Translations under genes and position numbers: made by a program
The notes under the pieces: generated by a model
Seen by the model: only the letters and a program-made list of their open reading frames with translations
Told to the model about the DNA's origin: nothing
Databases searched by the model: none
Part shown: positions 22,382-34,300 of the stretch, piece by piece
Layout of the letters: every line of letters begins with the position of its first letter
Numbering within the stretch: the first letter of the stretch is position 1
Source of the DNA: Chimonanthus salicifolius
Lineage: Eukaryota > Streptophyta > Magnoliopsida > Laurales > Calycanthaceae
Assembly (NCBI GenBank): GCA_013350335.1
Contig: CM023541.1
Coordinates: 65,823,999-65,887,998 of the forward strand
Length of the DNA stretch: 64,000 bases
Direction: 5' to 3'

Positions 22382-23497
22382 CTATAACTGTCTAGATCCT
22401 GTCGGAATTGGTGCCCATCCTGTCTGATTATATGCTCTGGATGCTTGAGACTGAGTTGGTCGAGCTGGAGGACGAAAGGAACCCCTAGAGTGAGGAGGTC
22501 TATTGTTCTGTGGACAATCCCTTTTGAAATGGCCCTGCTGACCACAATGGAAACAGGTGCTAACGCCTCGAGGAACCTGAGAGACTAGTCTTGATGTGGA
22601 GGGCTGATTGGGACGAAAGCCTCCAGTAGACCCAGTCAAAGGTGAGGGCCTCCCAAAGTTAGGTCTGAATCTTTTGTTCAGGCAGAAAGTATTTCCCCTG
22701 CTCTAACCTCGTCGGTTATCCACAAATCTGACTATCTCTGCCAACTCTTGTTCAGCTATGCTTGCTCGACTAACCACTTCTGCCAAAGTAGCTGGCTGGA
22801 AGATTGTGACTTTGGCTCTTAGGTTAGGTCGCAACCCTCGTTCAAACTTCCGAGCCTTCTTGTATTATGTGTCTACCATGTACAAAGCATAGCATGATAG
22901 ACGGAGAAACTCTTGATAATATTCTGCAATAGTCATGGTGCCCTGGACTAGAGATATGAAAGCTTGTGTCTGGCGCTCTTTCTCCTCCTCTGGAAAATAA
23001 TGATCCGGAAACATTCCAGCGAACTGGTCCCATGTCATCTCAGTCATTTCCCCCGCTGGAATCTGTGCTTGCTGATGTTCTATAACTCTCCACCATTTTC
23101 CGGCATCGTCCACCAATTGTGAAGTAGCCAGCAGTATCCTGTCCTCATCACCAGTGATTTTGAGAAGCTTCAATATCTTGGTAATATTCTAGATCCAGTT
23201 TTCCTGTCCCGCGAGTCCCTCTTTCCCTTTGAAATAAGGGGGACACTGTTGTTGGAAATCCCTGACCATATTCCAGTCCTGTGATTCATTGGAGGTTGCA
23301 CCTTCATTGCTGTTCTGATGTTGCTGTAGAACGGAAGTGACTACTGCCTGTACTAGGCTCTGCAGGTTAGGAGGTACTTCAGGAATGTTCACACTATTCT
23401 GTCCCTCTTCTTGGTTCTGTCCCTCTTCCTGGTGTGGGTTTTGTACCTCTTCCTCCTGATGTGGGTTTTGTCGGGTATATCTTCTTCTTGGAGGCAT
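22382..23497 (-). pseudogene. gag remnant (capsid plus one zinc knuckle)
   Basis: It starts MPPRRRYTRQ at 23497, typical of Tekay/Del-type gags, followed by a Q/E-rich stretch. The capsid-like region includes KWWRVIEHQ, WDQFAGMFPDHYFP and YYQEFLRLS. The single nucleocapsid knuckle CFHCGQQGHFKRDC (CX2CX4HX4C) is intact at 22514-22555. Gag forms the particle that packages element RNA. In-frame stops occur at 23189-23191 (TAG after W-I), at 22865 and at 22703-22705 (TAG), and two further stops separate it from protease. The conserved frame throughout shows these are point mutations, not frameshifts. It lies directly downstream of leader and primer-binding site. Confidence 0.9.
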
Positions 23498-23888
23498 TTT
23501 CCTAAGTCATTAAAACATTGCTTGACTTAGTTTTCTCATAAAGTTTTATGTTTACATAGTTGGAGAAATTGCCTAATCATCATCTTGTATTTCTTGTTTT
23601 GGGGAATTTTCCTATGCATCACATATTGTTTCTCATTTTGGGGGAATATGTCCTATCTCGCTATGTTTGATAAATCATTAATATAGTGATTGTCCTTCCC
23701 TTGCTATTATTCCTCTCTTCAAGTGTTGTTCTCAGATTGAATGCTTACAGTCTGATTCTCAACAAAGTAAATTCATCCGGCCCCCGTGCAGCAAACTCCG
23801 AAGAGTCAATCAGTTGGGATTCTTATCTTGACAGTGAGACATGATACCGTATTAATCTTACTTTGCAAGATTCAACACTTCCGGTTTC
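23498..23888 (-). other. 5' leader of the Tekay-like element
   Basis: Untranslated stretch between primer-binding site and gag start. It is homologous to 2592-2995 and contains no long ORF. Confidence 0.75.
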
Positions 23889-23900
23889 GCTCTGATACCA
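23889..23900 (-). other. Primer-binding site, initiator-Met tRNA type
   Basis: TGGTATCAGAGC on the minus strand, two bases inside the LTR end at 23903. It identifies the right LTR as the 5' LTR. Confidence 0.92.
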
Positions 23901-25849
23901 ACTGTAACGCGCCGCCCCATTTCACTCTAAGAATAATCAGAGTATATATATATATATATTTTTTTTTTAAATAAAGAATAAAGAGTGAAAGAGAGCGGCT
24001 AAACGTCACGACGCGAGCTAAGTCTGAGTTTCCAAAAACCCAACCATTAACTGGCCACCAATTCGTGTGCGTGTACTAAGTCCACTTAAACAGTTCACAC
24101 TCTTACAATTAATTGCAGAATTATTAAATGGATAAAAATACTATCCATATCCATGATATTAACAAGCAAGGAAACCAATCACTGTCAAATTAGCTGAAAC
24201 TTAAATATCCAAAATATCATCAAACCATAGCAAAATAAGTCTAAGTTATTACAATCCCAAAATATCAATTATCTTAAATACATTATTCCAAAATTAAGCT
24301 AAGTAACATAAACATGCATCTGCCCAACGTTCTAAGCTTGGCTTTCTTCACGTCCCATGTCCTTTCCATTCCCTGTTCCATCATCTATAGGGTAGAAGTA
24401 GGACATTAGCCAACGCGCCCAGTAGGAATTCCAAATAAGGTTATGTACACAAATGATCAATATAAAATTAAGATAAATACATCATATCAAAACTGTAAGA
24501 CAACTCGTAATACTAAAAACAGCGCATGATACTCATATAAAAAATCATGCTAGTGTATGTGTCATGTCATGGCTGTTATATGCCAATGATTTCCCACCCA
24601 CCTTCCATATCCAACCATAAAACAAATCATATCAAAGGGTTCCCTTGGCCAATTACTTCCACAGTGTTTTGTGATGTACCCCCATGTAACACCCCATATT
24701 TTCAAGTTATAAATATTTATAGAAATTGCCCATTTAAGTTGTAAATTAACGGAGATAGACCTTAGATGGGTAAGGTGTTGGGTCAAGTGTCCAATTAAGA
24801 CCCAACGGATCATGGATAAGGTTCACTTGAAGTAAATGGTTAAGACTTATTTAATTGGGTCAAGATTGTCAATTGGGTCAAATGCCCAATTGGGACCCAA
24901 TGGGTCATGGTTGACTTGGTTGACCACCAAGTGAGTTCAAGCTTAGTTAAATTATGGCTGAATTAAGATGGAAATGGAATCAAGTATTTGAGTTGATTTT
25001 AAGTGAGTAAATGAGTTGAATTAAAGAGATGAGTTGAATGGGAAGTTAATGGGATTTTCATCTTAAGTGAGTTAGGTGATAAGATGGAAAGTTGCACCTC
25101 ATGAAACCCAAATCAAGGTTACATACGTTGGAGGTGGGAGTTTCATCTCATGGGATGAAACTCCAAAGGAAATATTAATGAGGGTTAATAAGGAGGTGAA
25201 AGGTTTTTGGTGATTATACAAGGCATACACGTTGGAAGATGGAGGGGTGTTCCATCTCAAGTGGTATCTTTATGAGGAAGTTGGAGAGTTGTGTTGTTAC
25301 ACAAAGACACACAAGGCTACATGTTGGGAGATGGAGGGTTTCCATCATGAGGGTCATATGGTTGGAGTTTCATCTCATGGGATGAAACCCCCAAAATAAG
25401 TATCAATGAGGAGGTGAAAGGTCTTGGGAGTTACAAAGGGGTATCACCAAAGGACACCACCCTTGGCTGACCACTCTCATAGAACAAGACTTGGAGTCTC
25501 ATCTTACTCTCTCCCTCTCTCACTCAAGGTCGACCACTCTCAAGACAAAGGACTTGGAGTATTTTCTATCCCAATATTCTCTCTCTCTCTCAAACCTATA
25601 CCTCTTGGCTGAACCACTCCTAGAGATTTTATCAAGATCAATCTCGGCCAAGGATCAATAAGGAAGGAAGAAGAGTCTAAGGAAGGAAAGGAGCAAGAAG
25701 GAGTGAAAGAAACCGAAGGAGTCGCGGAATCGGTAAGTACTCAATGAGATTTTATTAAGTAAGATGGTCAAGGATCATGGTTTGGTCCTTGCATGGCCAA
25801 ACCCTAAATTGTATGTATAAGAACCATCAAGGACAAAAAGGGGATGGAT

Positions 25850-26295
25850 GAGGTTCGGCCATGGTCTATGGGCGAACCCTATCAAAGGGGTATAATCTTG
25901 GATGCATGATTTTTAAATGGAAATGATGAACCATAGGGTTCGGCCATGTTGTATGGCTGAACCCCATGGAAGAATATCCTTGGTTTAAATGGCTTTAAAG
26001 GTGGTTAAACCATGGAAAGGTATTAAGATTTTAAAAGGGTTTAAATAATGGAAATAGTAGAGGAATGTTAATAGTGGTAAACAGTTCTAAATGATGTAAA
26101 GGGTGGAGAACTATGGACCATGGGTTAGACCATGGTGTATGGCCGAACCCCAGGGAGAAATACTGAATTATTTACATGTATTTAGATCATGGAAATAAGG
26201 AGGAAGGTTATTGATTTTTAAATGGTCTCAAATGTTATAATGATGAAGTACCATGGACCATGTGTTCGGCCATGGTGTATGACCGAACCCCATGG
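25850..26295 (+). repeat. Hairpin array (GGTTCGGCCATG type)
   Basis: Four inverted repeats start near 25853, 25938, 26123 and 26263; three have one arm mismatch. They follow the splice donor of the outermost forward LTR. Confidence 0.85.
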
Positions 26296-26711
26296 AGAAA
26301 AATTAATGGATGTATTATGGATCCTAGGGTTTAATTGATGAATCTAAGTATATGATTAAACCTCCCATGGAGGGACTTGGTTTATGGATCTAGTGTTGGG
26401 AATGATTTAAGAAAAGGTAGGAAAGAAATGATTGTAACACTTTGGAATTTCATGTTATTAATATTTATGAAATTTGCCCATTTAATTTGTGAATTATTGG
26501 ATATGGACCTTAGATGGGTAAAGGGTTGGGTCAATTGCCCAATTAAGACCCAACGGCTTGTGGATATGGTTGCAATCGAAATAAATGGGTAAGATATATT
26601 CAATTGGGTCAAGATTGGTAATTGGGTCAAAATTGTTAATTGGGTCAAAATGTCCAATTGGGACCCAATGGATCATGTTTGACTTGGTTGACCATCAAGT
26701 GAGTTGAGTTG

Positions 26712-27168
26712 ATTTAAAATTAAAATTCAAATAAAGATACACGTTGGAGAGTTGGGGAGTTTTGGTTTGTTTCAAAATTCAAATAATGGCATACACGTTG
26801 GAAACGTGGGGAGTATTGGTTTGTTTCAAATTCAAACAAGGATACACATTTCAAATTCAAACAAATGAAGGTGATTTGTTGTTTCAAATTTAAACAAGGA
26901 TACACATTTCAAATTCGAACAAATGGGGTGGACGGTTATACATTTGAAATTCAAACAAGGCACACGTTGGAGCCTTGGAGTTTCATCTCAAGGATGAAAC
27001 TCCCACATGGAGAGATAATGAAGGTGGTTTGTTGTTTCAAATTCAAACAAATGAAGGTGGTTTGTTGTTTCAAATTCAAACAAGGATACACGCTAGAAAG
27101 GAGGGGTTATAGTTTAATTTTCAATTTCAAACAAGGCTACACGTTGGAGAGATAATGGGGAGTTTTGG
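26712..27168. repeat. TTTCAAATTCAAACAA / ACACGTTGGAGA minisatellite
   Basis: More than ten variable units of about 30-70 bp combine TTTCAAATTCAAACAA, GGATACACGTTGG and GGGGAGTTTTGGTTT. A further unit follows the inserted LTR at 30890-30975. It is the reverse complement in kind of 17040-17530. Confidence 0.85.
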
Positions 27169-28369
27169 TTTAATTGTAACACCCCAGTTTCTCAATGAAG
27201 TGGAAAATTACGAAAATGCCCCTGAGTTGTTAAATTAATTATTTTGTGATGTTAAGTAAGGAAATAGTGGGGCCCATTGCTCAAATTAAAATCATATGAG
27301 CACATTATGAATGTTAAGTTTGATTGGATGGGTAATTTTCATCATTTGGGTCAAAAATGGCTAAATGGGTCAAAGGGCCCAAATGGGACCCATCGGGTCT
27401 TACTGGATTATTTGACCGTTTTGTGAATTTAAATTAAATGAGGTTAAGCCTATTTGATTGGAAATCAAGTGGAGAAGAAATGGGTAGGCTTGATCCATAT
27501 GTGAAAACCATTTACAAATGACCAAAATACCATAATTGGGTCATGGAGTCAAAATCGGGTCAAGGAGCTAAAAGTGGACCCAACGGGTTGTGTTGACTAA
27601 GGTTGACCATGTGGACCCTTAAGGGAGCTAAAACACGAGTTAAATCAGTTGAGTGGGACTGAGGTGAGTTAGAATTAAATCAAGTAGTGAGTCAACTCAA
27701 GTGCATTAAATGAAATGCATTAAGTATGGTGAGTTGGACATGTGAGTTGGGTGAGTCAAAAGGGAAATTGAAGGGGCTGTAAACTCAGTGAGCTAAGTGG
27801 GAATTGGAAGAGGTTGGCTCAGCTTTAAACACCAAAACAAGTCCCACACGTTGGGGACTTGTTTGGGGTGATTTCCATGGTGTATGTTAAATGAGATGCA
27901 TGGGAATGAGAAAAGATTGCTTGGGGCTGCCAAAGGGTTTGTTGGAAGTGCCAAGGGGTGCTTTGCTTGGCTGCAAGTGACTCCTTGGTTTGTGCAAGGT
28001 TTGATGAGGAGTAAATGGGTATTGGGGCTGAAATACAAAAGCAAACAACACCCATGTTTGGCCGATTTTTATCATTGCAAAAGCCTTAGAATCTATCTCC
28101 CTCCCTCTCAAGAACACCATCATTTGGCCGAATTGGACTTGGTGTTTCTCACCATTGAATCAAGCATACAACCAGCTAGGAACTAAGAAAGAAGAAAGGA
28201 AACAAGAGGGGAGAAGTCAAGGAGCAAAAGGCAAAGGAAATTGGTAAGTATTTCCATTGAATTATGTTTAATAAAATGGGTTAAATAAGACATGATTCGG
28301 CCATGTGATGGCCAAATCTATCAAAGGGTTAAAGTATGATTCTTTTATGTCCAATTAGATGGAAAACAT

Positions 28370-29665
28370 GGACATAGGGTTCGGCCACTTTGGATGGCTG
28401 AACCCCATGAAATATTATGGTTAATGTTGATGGTTTTGTAAGATTTAAACCATGCAAGTATAGGACTGATTTTGGAGGTTTAAGATGCATGCTTTGGAAA
28501 GATTGAAATCATGGATTTGGATGTCATAATTTGGCCATGCTATGGCCGAATTTGACAAGGGTCTAAACCATGGAAGATGGTGTCAAAAAGGAGTGGAAAT
28601 GGACCATTGGCCGAACCCCATGGAAAAAGTTGGTTAATGTTTATGGTTTTTGAAATTTAAAACCATGCAAGTTGGGACTGTTTTTTACATGTTTTATTAG
28701 ATTTAAAATACATGTATTAAAGAGGGTTAAAACATGGGTTTGGATATCAGAAAACGCTAAAGTTTATGTGGTCTAAATCAGTGGATTAAAATTGGAAAAA
28801 ATGGACCATGGGGATCGGCCATCTTGGATGGCCGAATCCCATGAAATTGTGTTGGTTTTTGGATGTTTCTTTGAAAGGTAAAACCTGATATTAATATACT
28901 GTTTATACATGATTATTGGATGTTTAAAAATAGTAAACATAACCATTGGGTTCGGCCACCATGGAGGGCCGAACCCCATGTAAAAGGTTGTTGGTTTTCA
29001 AGTTATGAAACATGGAAACCATGGACCTTTATGGACTGTTTTTGTATGAAGTTAATTAGAGGGTTCTAAGAGGTATAAAGGCAGCAATATGATACTGATA
29101 TTGCATGATTTAAATAACACCTAATGCATGTTTGAAGGATCAATTCATGGACATAGGGTTCGGCCAACTTGAATGGCCGAACCCCATGAAAGAGATTGAT
29201 CATTGTTATGAATTTAAAGATTTAGAAACCATGCAATATCATGGGGTTTCTATGGGATTTTAAATAGAATTATGGCTGCTATTTTTATGGCTAAGATGCA
29301 GGATAAATGATGAAAGATCATTAGGAGAATTGGATTCAAAGAACCACATGGCAGAACCCCATGGGTTACTTTATGGTTTTTATTTGGTTTACATAGGGTT
29401 ATGCTTACTGATTGGGTTGTATGATTTTGATTCAAGAATCATGTAGGTATCTATGTACTTAATATCAGTAAATAACCAAACATGTTGATGGACTTTATGC
29501 TAATTCATAATGAATGGGTTAAATAGCCTAAGCTTATGAGTAGTAGTTGGTAATGGTTCTATGTTGATTTAAAAGGTTTAAAATACCCTAATGGAGAACC
29601 ATGTGGCAATGGATAAAGGAAACATTGGGTTCGGCCAAATGTATGGCCGAACCCCATGGAGTAAG
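28370..29665 (+). repeat. Hairpin array in the innermost LTR
   Basis: Five good inverted repeats start near 28377, 28810, 28946, 29155 and 29626; half-worn ones lie near 28610 and 29345. Arms are GGTTCGGCCA or GGATCGGCCATC with their complements. They match one for one the order of the array at 4030-5440. Confidence 0.9.
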
Positions 29666-29889
29666 TTTGGTGGATTAAAGATTGGACAGACCAATGGCAA
29701 ATTTGTGAATACAAGTCAAATGAAGGGATTGATCAAAGGACTTACAAGATGTTTTGGGTCTTATATGTGAATGGACATTTAAGTGACAATATGATTTATT
29801 GATTATTGTATCACAAGGTGACGAGAGTTGAACGACGAACAAGTCGTGACCAGGAGAAGCTCAAAAAGGAACGGATATTTAAACAAAGC

Positions 29890-29912
29890 TTAAGTAGGTT
29901 TCCTACCTACTT
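29890..29912. repeat. Conserved GTAGG/CCTAC palindrome
   Basis: AGTAGGTTTCCTACCTACTT, followed by GTAACCAC, once in this LTR. Confidence 0.75.
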
Positions 29913-30049
29913 GTAACCACAGTTTTACCCAGATTTCTTATGAGACTCTTGTTTTATTTTATGTGTTTCAAATGATATATTATGCATTAACAAATGGCAT
30001 ACAGGCATTGGCATCTCATGCCTAGACATGGGATTATGAATGAGGTTCT

Positions 30050-30300
30050 ACAGTGTTGTAATTTATGGGTTACGTCCTGCCTCAGTGGTGCAAGTCACGC
30101 CAGGAGGAGTAACATGATGATCATAGTCACAATGGTCTCCTTAGGCGATGAGAGTCCCGCCAGGAGGACTAATACGTTATATGAATCAGTCAATGATGAA
30201 GAGATGGAAGTTGTATTGTGATTTACCTTGACGGTGCAAAGCACGTGAAGTGATGGCTATGAAGGTACATGATGGGGGATGCTCATTGCATGTGCATACT
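30050..30300. repeat. Worn minisatellite of the innermost LTR
   Basis: GTGCAAGTCACGCCAGGAGGA and a GTCCCGCCAGGAGGAC variant recur about 75 bp apart, followed by one TTTACCTTG…CACGTGAAGTGATGG unit like those at 5745-6010. Confidence 0.6.
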
Positions 30301-31279
30301 TCATAGCATGGTTTTACTTGTTTTTAATGATCATGTAATATGATATATATGCATGTTTTATATGCTAACATGTGGTAGCCCTGATTTGGGAACCTACTGG
30401 GCGCGTTGATCTAACGCTCTAATTCTATCCTCAGAGGAGATTGCAGGTATAAGTAAAGGGAAAAAGAAGATCGATGACCGGGAGGGGAGCCAAGCCTAAG
30501 CGCTTGAAAGATGGATTGGATTACTTTATATTACTGTCATTTGAATACTTTTGTTGGACATGTAATAATTCATTACTTGCTATGGTTTGATTAGGTTAAT
30601 AACCTTTGGATCGTTGATTTATCTTAATTAATGGTTGAGACTGTGACTTGCTATCTAGTCTTTCTATTCCGCAATTAATCTAGGTTATTCCGCATGTTGA
30701 TGTTAGTTCCATGTGTGATTCATAATCATGGTCTATTCCATGTACACATGGGTGGCCAGTTAAGGTTCAGACTTGGGTATTCTGAACTTAACTCGTGTCG
30801 TGACGCCGCCCGCTCTCTTTCGATGTTTTATTATTATTTTAAAAAAAAAAATTAGACTCTGAAACTCTCAAAAAGGGCGGGACGTTACATTAATTTTCAA
30901 TTTCAAACAAGGCTACACGTTGGAGAGGTAATGGGGAGTTTTGGTTTAATTTTAAAATTCAAACAAGGCCGAACTCTCCCTCTCCCTCTTGGCTGCTTCT
31001 CTCCCTCAAACCCTTTCTTAGCCGATCACTCCTCAAGAACAAAAGACTTAGAAAAGTTTTTTATCTCAAGCTTGCACACAAGGCCGAACACTCTCCCTCT
31101 AATTCAAGGCTGAATTCTATCTCTCTCTCTCTCTCAAGTCACAATCTCGGCCAAAGAAGTAAGAAGGAAGGAGGAAGAGGCAAAGGAAGGAAAGGATCGG
31201 AAGAACAAGTCGGAGCTAAGGAAAACCGGTGGAGTCGCAGAACCGATAGGTATTTTGGTAAATTTTGTTTAAAGTAAGG

Positions 31280-32565
31280 AACCATAGGGTTCGGCCATAG
31301 TGAATGGCCGAACCCCATGAAAAAACATTGGTTTTTTAATTATTTTGAGAAGGATGAAAACCATGGAGGGTAATGTTTTAATTGGATTTAAAAGAGGAAA
31401 TATGGAACCATAGGGTTCGACCATAGGGCATGGCCGAACCCCATGGAAGAAAAATTAGGGGAGGAATATGGTATTTCAATGGAAAGGATGAACCATAGGG
31501 TTTGGCCATAGAGCATGGCCGAACCCCATGGAGGGAAATTAAGTGATTCTTAACGGGTTTAAAGGATGAAAACCATGGAATATTGGTTAATGATTTTAAG
31601 GTTTTGAATGGATAATGTTAGTAATTTTTGAAAGGGGTTTTAAATGAGGAAAATCATGGAGAAATGGGGATGATTCTTTATGGTCTCAAATGTTGTAAAT
31701 AATGATGAACCATGGACCATGGGTTCGGCCATGTTGTATGGCCGAACCCCATGAAGAAAATATTAATGGACTTGAGCTATTTTGACCATGAAATGATAGA
31801 GGGAATGCTAAGGGATTATGGGTTGCAAAATATTGGACCAAAGTGCATTATTAAACCCCCTCATGGAGGGACTTTGTAGGGGGTCTAAATATGGTAAATG
31901 ATTTAAGGGGGGATGAAAAATAAGACATCATGGGTTCGGCCATGGTGTATGGCCGAACCCCATGACCCATTTTATGAGCCATTTTTATGGGTTAAGTATG
32001 GATCTATGTTTTGGGACCTAAACATGAGTGAATAAATGAAGGTGACTAACCATGGAAGGAATAGTGGCAAAAATGTAAATATGGTAAAAAATGAAAGACC
32101 ATGGGTTCGGCCATGGTGTATGGCCAACCCCCATGGGGAGTGTTTTTGGGACTTAGGGGCTTTTAAGTGATGAAATTATGTGTATTTGGGTTAATGAATC
32201 AAAGGGTGGCTGATCTTAGACCCAAATGATTAAAATGACCTATGGATTAAAAAGGAACCCCAAAAACTAAGTGGGTGAGGTTAGGCCATTGTGTATAGCC
32301 GAACCCCACTAAGGAATTTTATGGACTTAGGTTGTTATGTGTGTTAGATGGTTAATGTATGAATGGTTAGATTAATGGATTGTGTAATTGGACTTCAGCT
32401 AAAAGATCGAAGAACTCAAAGACGGGACTAAAACCAAATAAGTGACGTTCGGCCATAGTGTATGGCCGAACCCCACAAAGTTGTATTTGGTGGACTTAAG
32501 GTTTTAAAATGGTTACTTGTAAGTGGGTGAGGTTCGGCCATAGTGTATGGCCGAACCCCACGAAG
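31280..32565 (+). repeat. Hairpin array, nine copies, in the second-level LTR
   Basis: Nine inverted repeats start near 31288, 31413, 31498, 31722, 31929, 32101, 32279, 32447 and 32530. Most have GGGTTCGGCCAT / ATGGCCGAACCCC arms and 5-7 base loops (AGTGT, GGTGT, TTGTAT). The 31929 copy extends to CATGGGTTCGGCCAT against its complement with a single bulge. Intervening sequence is unalike. Confidence 0.93.
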
Positions 32566-32859
32566 TTGGGTTTATGGACTTAGACTTAATAGAAATCAAA
32601 TAGAACATGGTTTGATTGATTGATATGTAACAAGGTGATGGGACATCATAAACGGTGTGCAATCGTGAGCGGTTGCCCGTTTAAGAAGCAAGGACACGTT
32701 AGTGGTCTTTGGTAGGATTCTACCTTTTTGAAACATGGTTTATGTATGATGGTTTTATCTTATTTTGATGAATTTATGTTGTAAAAGATATGTTCTAAAT
32801 GTCAGTTTAAATGCTATGTTTATAATATAAAATAGCATGTGTTTCATTATCATCTCATG

Positions 32860-33015
32860 CATGGCATGGGGTGAAGGATATGTAACCGGAGGGGCCACAC
32901 TCTGTCGGGGCGTCCGAAAAGCCTATGTGGGATACCTTGATGTGCATTTCCATCAAGAAGAAACCGGAGGGGCCACACTTCGTCAGGGCATCCGAAAGAC
33001 CTATGAGGGGGTATT
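32860..33015. repeat. Minisatellite, two copies, ACCGGAGGGGCCACACT
   Basis: AACCGGAGGGGCCACACT followed by CGTC(G/A)GGGC(G/A)TCCGAAA occurs twice about 85 bp apart, just upstream of the candidate acceptor. Confidence 0.8.
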
Positions 33016-34089
33016 TATATGTACTTGTGATGGGTGAGACTCATTGTATTTGACATCATGACATGGCATGGTTTATATGGTTTTTGACATTATGATATTA
33101 TCTATGATTTATACTGACCATGTGTAGACCCTAATGGAATACCTACTGGGCTAGTTGTTCTAACGCCCTACCTCTACCCTAGTGGATGATACAGAAAAGG
33201 AAAGGGACGATGAATGTGATCAGAGCCAAGCATAGGAGCTTGGATACGTGATTGGTTTATATTTTATTTATGTTACTCATGGACATGTAATTTGAGTAGC
33301 TAGACTTTGGGCTTGTAATAATTTAGATATTCGCTATGGTTTGTGAATGGTTACTTGGTTATTTAAATTAAGTTAATCATTTATAATTGAGGGAGTACTT
33401 TGCTAACTAAAATGGAATAGATTTAGGTTTTATTATAATCCACAGTTTATGATATAATCCGCATGTTTATATTATCACATGTGAATTTTCATGGACTTAG
33501 TCTATGCAAACGTAGGGTTGGCCAGTTAAGGGTCGGACTTTAGAAGTTCGGACTTAGCTCGCTTCGGGACGTCTTGCTCTCTATCACTTTAAAAAAAAAA
33601 AAAAATAGACTCTGATTTTAGGAAAGCAAAGTGAGAAAGGGCAGGGTGTTACAATGACATCATGAACCATTTTAATGAGTCATATATGGATTATGTCATG
33701 ATAAATGAATGGATGATTAAATGGAGGATTTAATTATAGATCTATCTTTATGGAGAAGGTTTTATGGACTTAGACATGATTGGAAATCAAATGGAACATC
33801 GGGTTTGATTGATTGATATGTAATAAGGTAACGGGACCTCACAAGGGGTGTACGATCGGTGATCGGTTTCCGGACAAAAACGCAAGGACGCGTTAGTTGA
33901 TCATTGGTAGGATTCCTACATCATTGAAACCATGGATATGTAGTTTGTATTTATGATGATTTTATTTCATGTTTGATAAGTTATTTTGGTATCAAATAAT
34001 ATGTTGCAATTATGGGATTTTCATGCTATATTTTGTAATATTCCATAGCATGTTGGCATTTGCAACTCATGCATGGCATGGGAGGGATG

Positions 34090-34300
34090 GAAGGTAACCG
34101 GAGACCCAAGCTCCGTCGAGGCATCCGTAAGTCGTGAGGGGTACCTTGATGTGCATTATCCCATCAAGAGGTAACCGGAGACCACACTCCGTCGGGGCAT
34201 CCGTAAGACAACTGTGGGGATACCTTGATGATGAGTTTCCATCAAGAGGACACTATGTTTTGTGAGGATACCTTGATGAGGAGCTTTCCATCAAGAGGAT
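34090..34300. repeat. Minisatellite, GTAACCGGAGACC…CCGTCG and CTTGATG…CCATCAAGAGG units
   Basis: Two units with GTAACCGGAGACC and CTCCGTCG are followed by two with ACCTTGATGA and CCATCAAGAGGA. The CTTGATG…CATCAAG pairs are themselves inverted repeats. Confidence 0.75.

Larger units (their letters stand above)
28244..30434 (+). other. Candidate LTR intron (GT…AG), reference copy
   Basis: The donor TTG|GTAAGTATTT and acceptor TTCTATCCTCAG|AGGA fit plant splice sites, with CTAAC 22 bases before the end. Matching pairs in other LTRs are at 3899/6142, 25733/34575, 31250/33182, 45411/46988 and, on the minus strand, 16692/10913. Splicing itself is inferred from conservation, not observed. Confidence 0.65.
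27175..30889 (+). mobile_element. Intact solo LTR, forward, innermost, with perfect TSD TTAAT
   Basis: At 3715 bp this is the cleanest copy of the main family. The ends are TGTAACACCCCAGTTTC and GGGCGGGACGTTACA; TTAAT is on both sides. A CCCACACGTTGG block and a CT-rich then purine-rich stretch (28080-28240) precede the donor GTAAGTATTT at 28244. A branch-like CTAACGC and the pyrimidine tract TTCTATCCTCAG end the candidate intron at 30434 (2191 bp). Exon-2-like sequence, the 3' hairpin at about 30758-30794 and a poly-A block precede the terminus. Confidence 0.96.
26433..33653 (+). mobile_element. Solo LTR, forward, second nesting level
   Basis: It starts TGTAACACTTTGGAATTTC and ends GGGCAGGGTGTTACA. 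ATGAT precedes and ATGAC follows, a duplication with one change. Net length is about 3.5 kb. The exon-1-like stretch ends GGAGTCGCAGAACCG; a GTATTT donor lies at 31250 and a CTACCCTAG acceptor ends at 33182 (1933 bp between). Confidence 0.92.
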
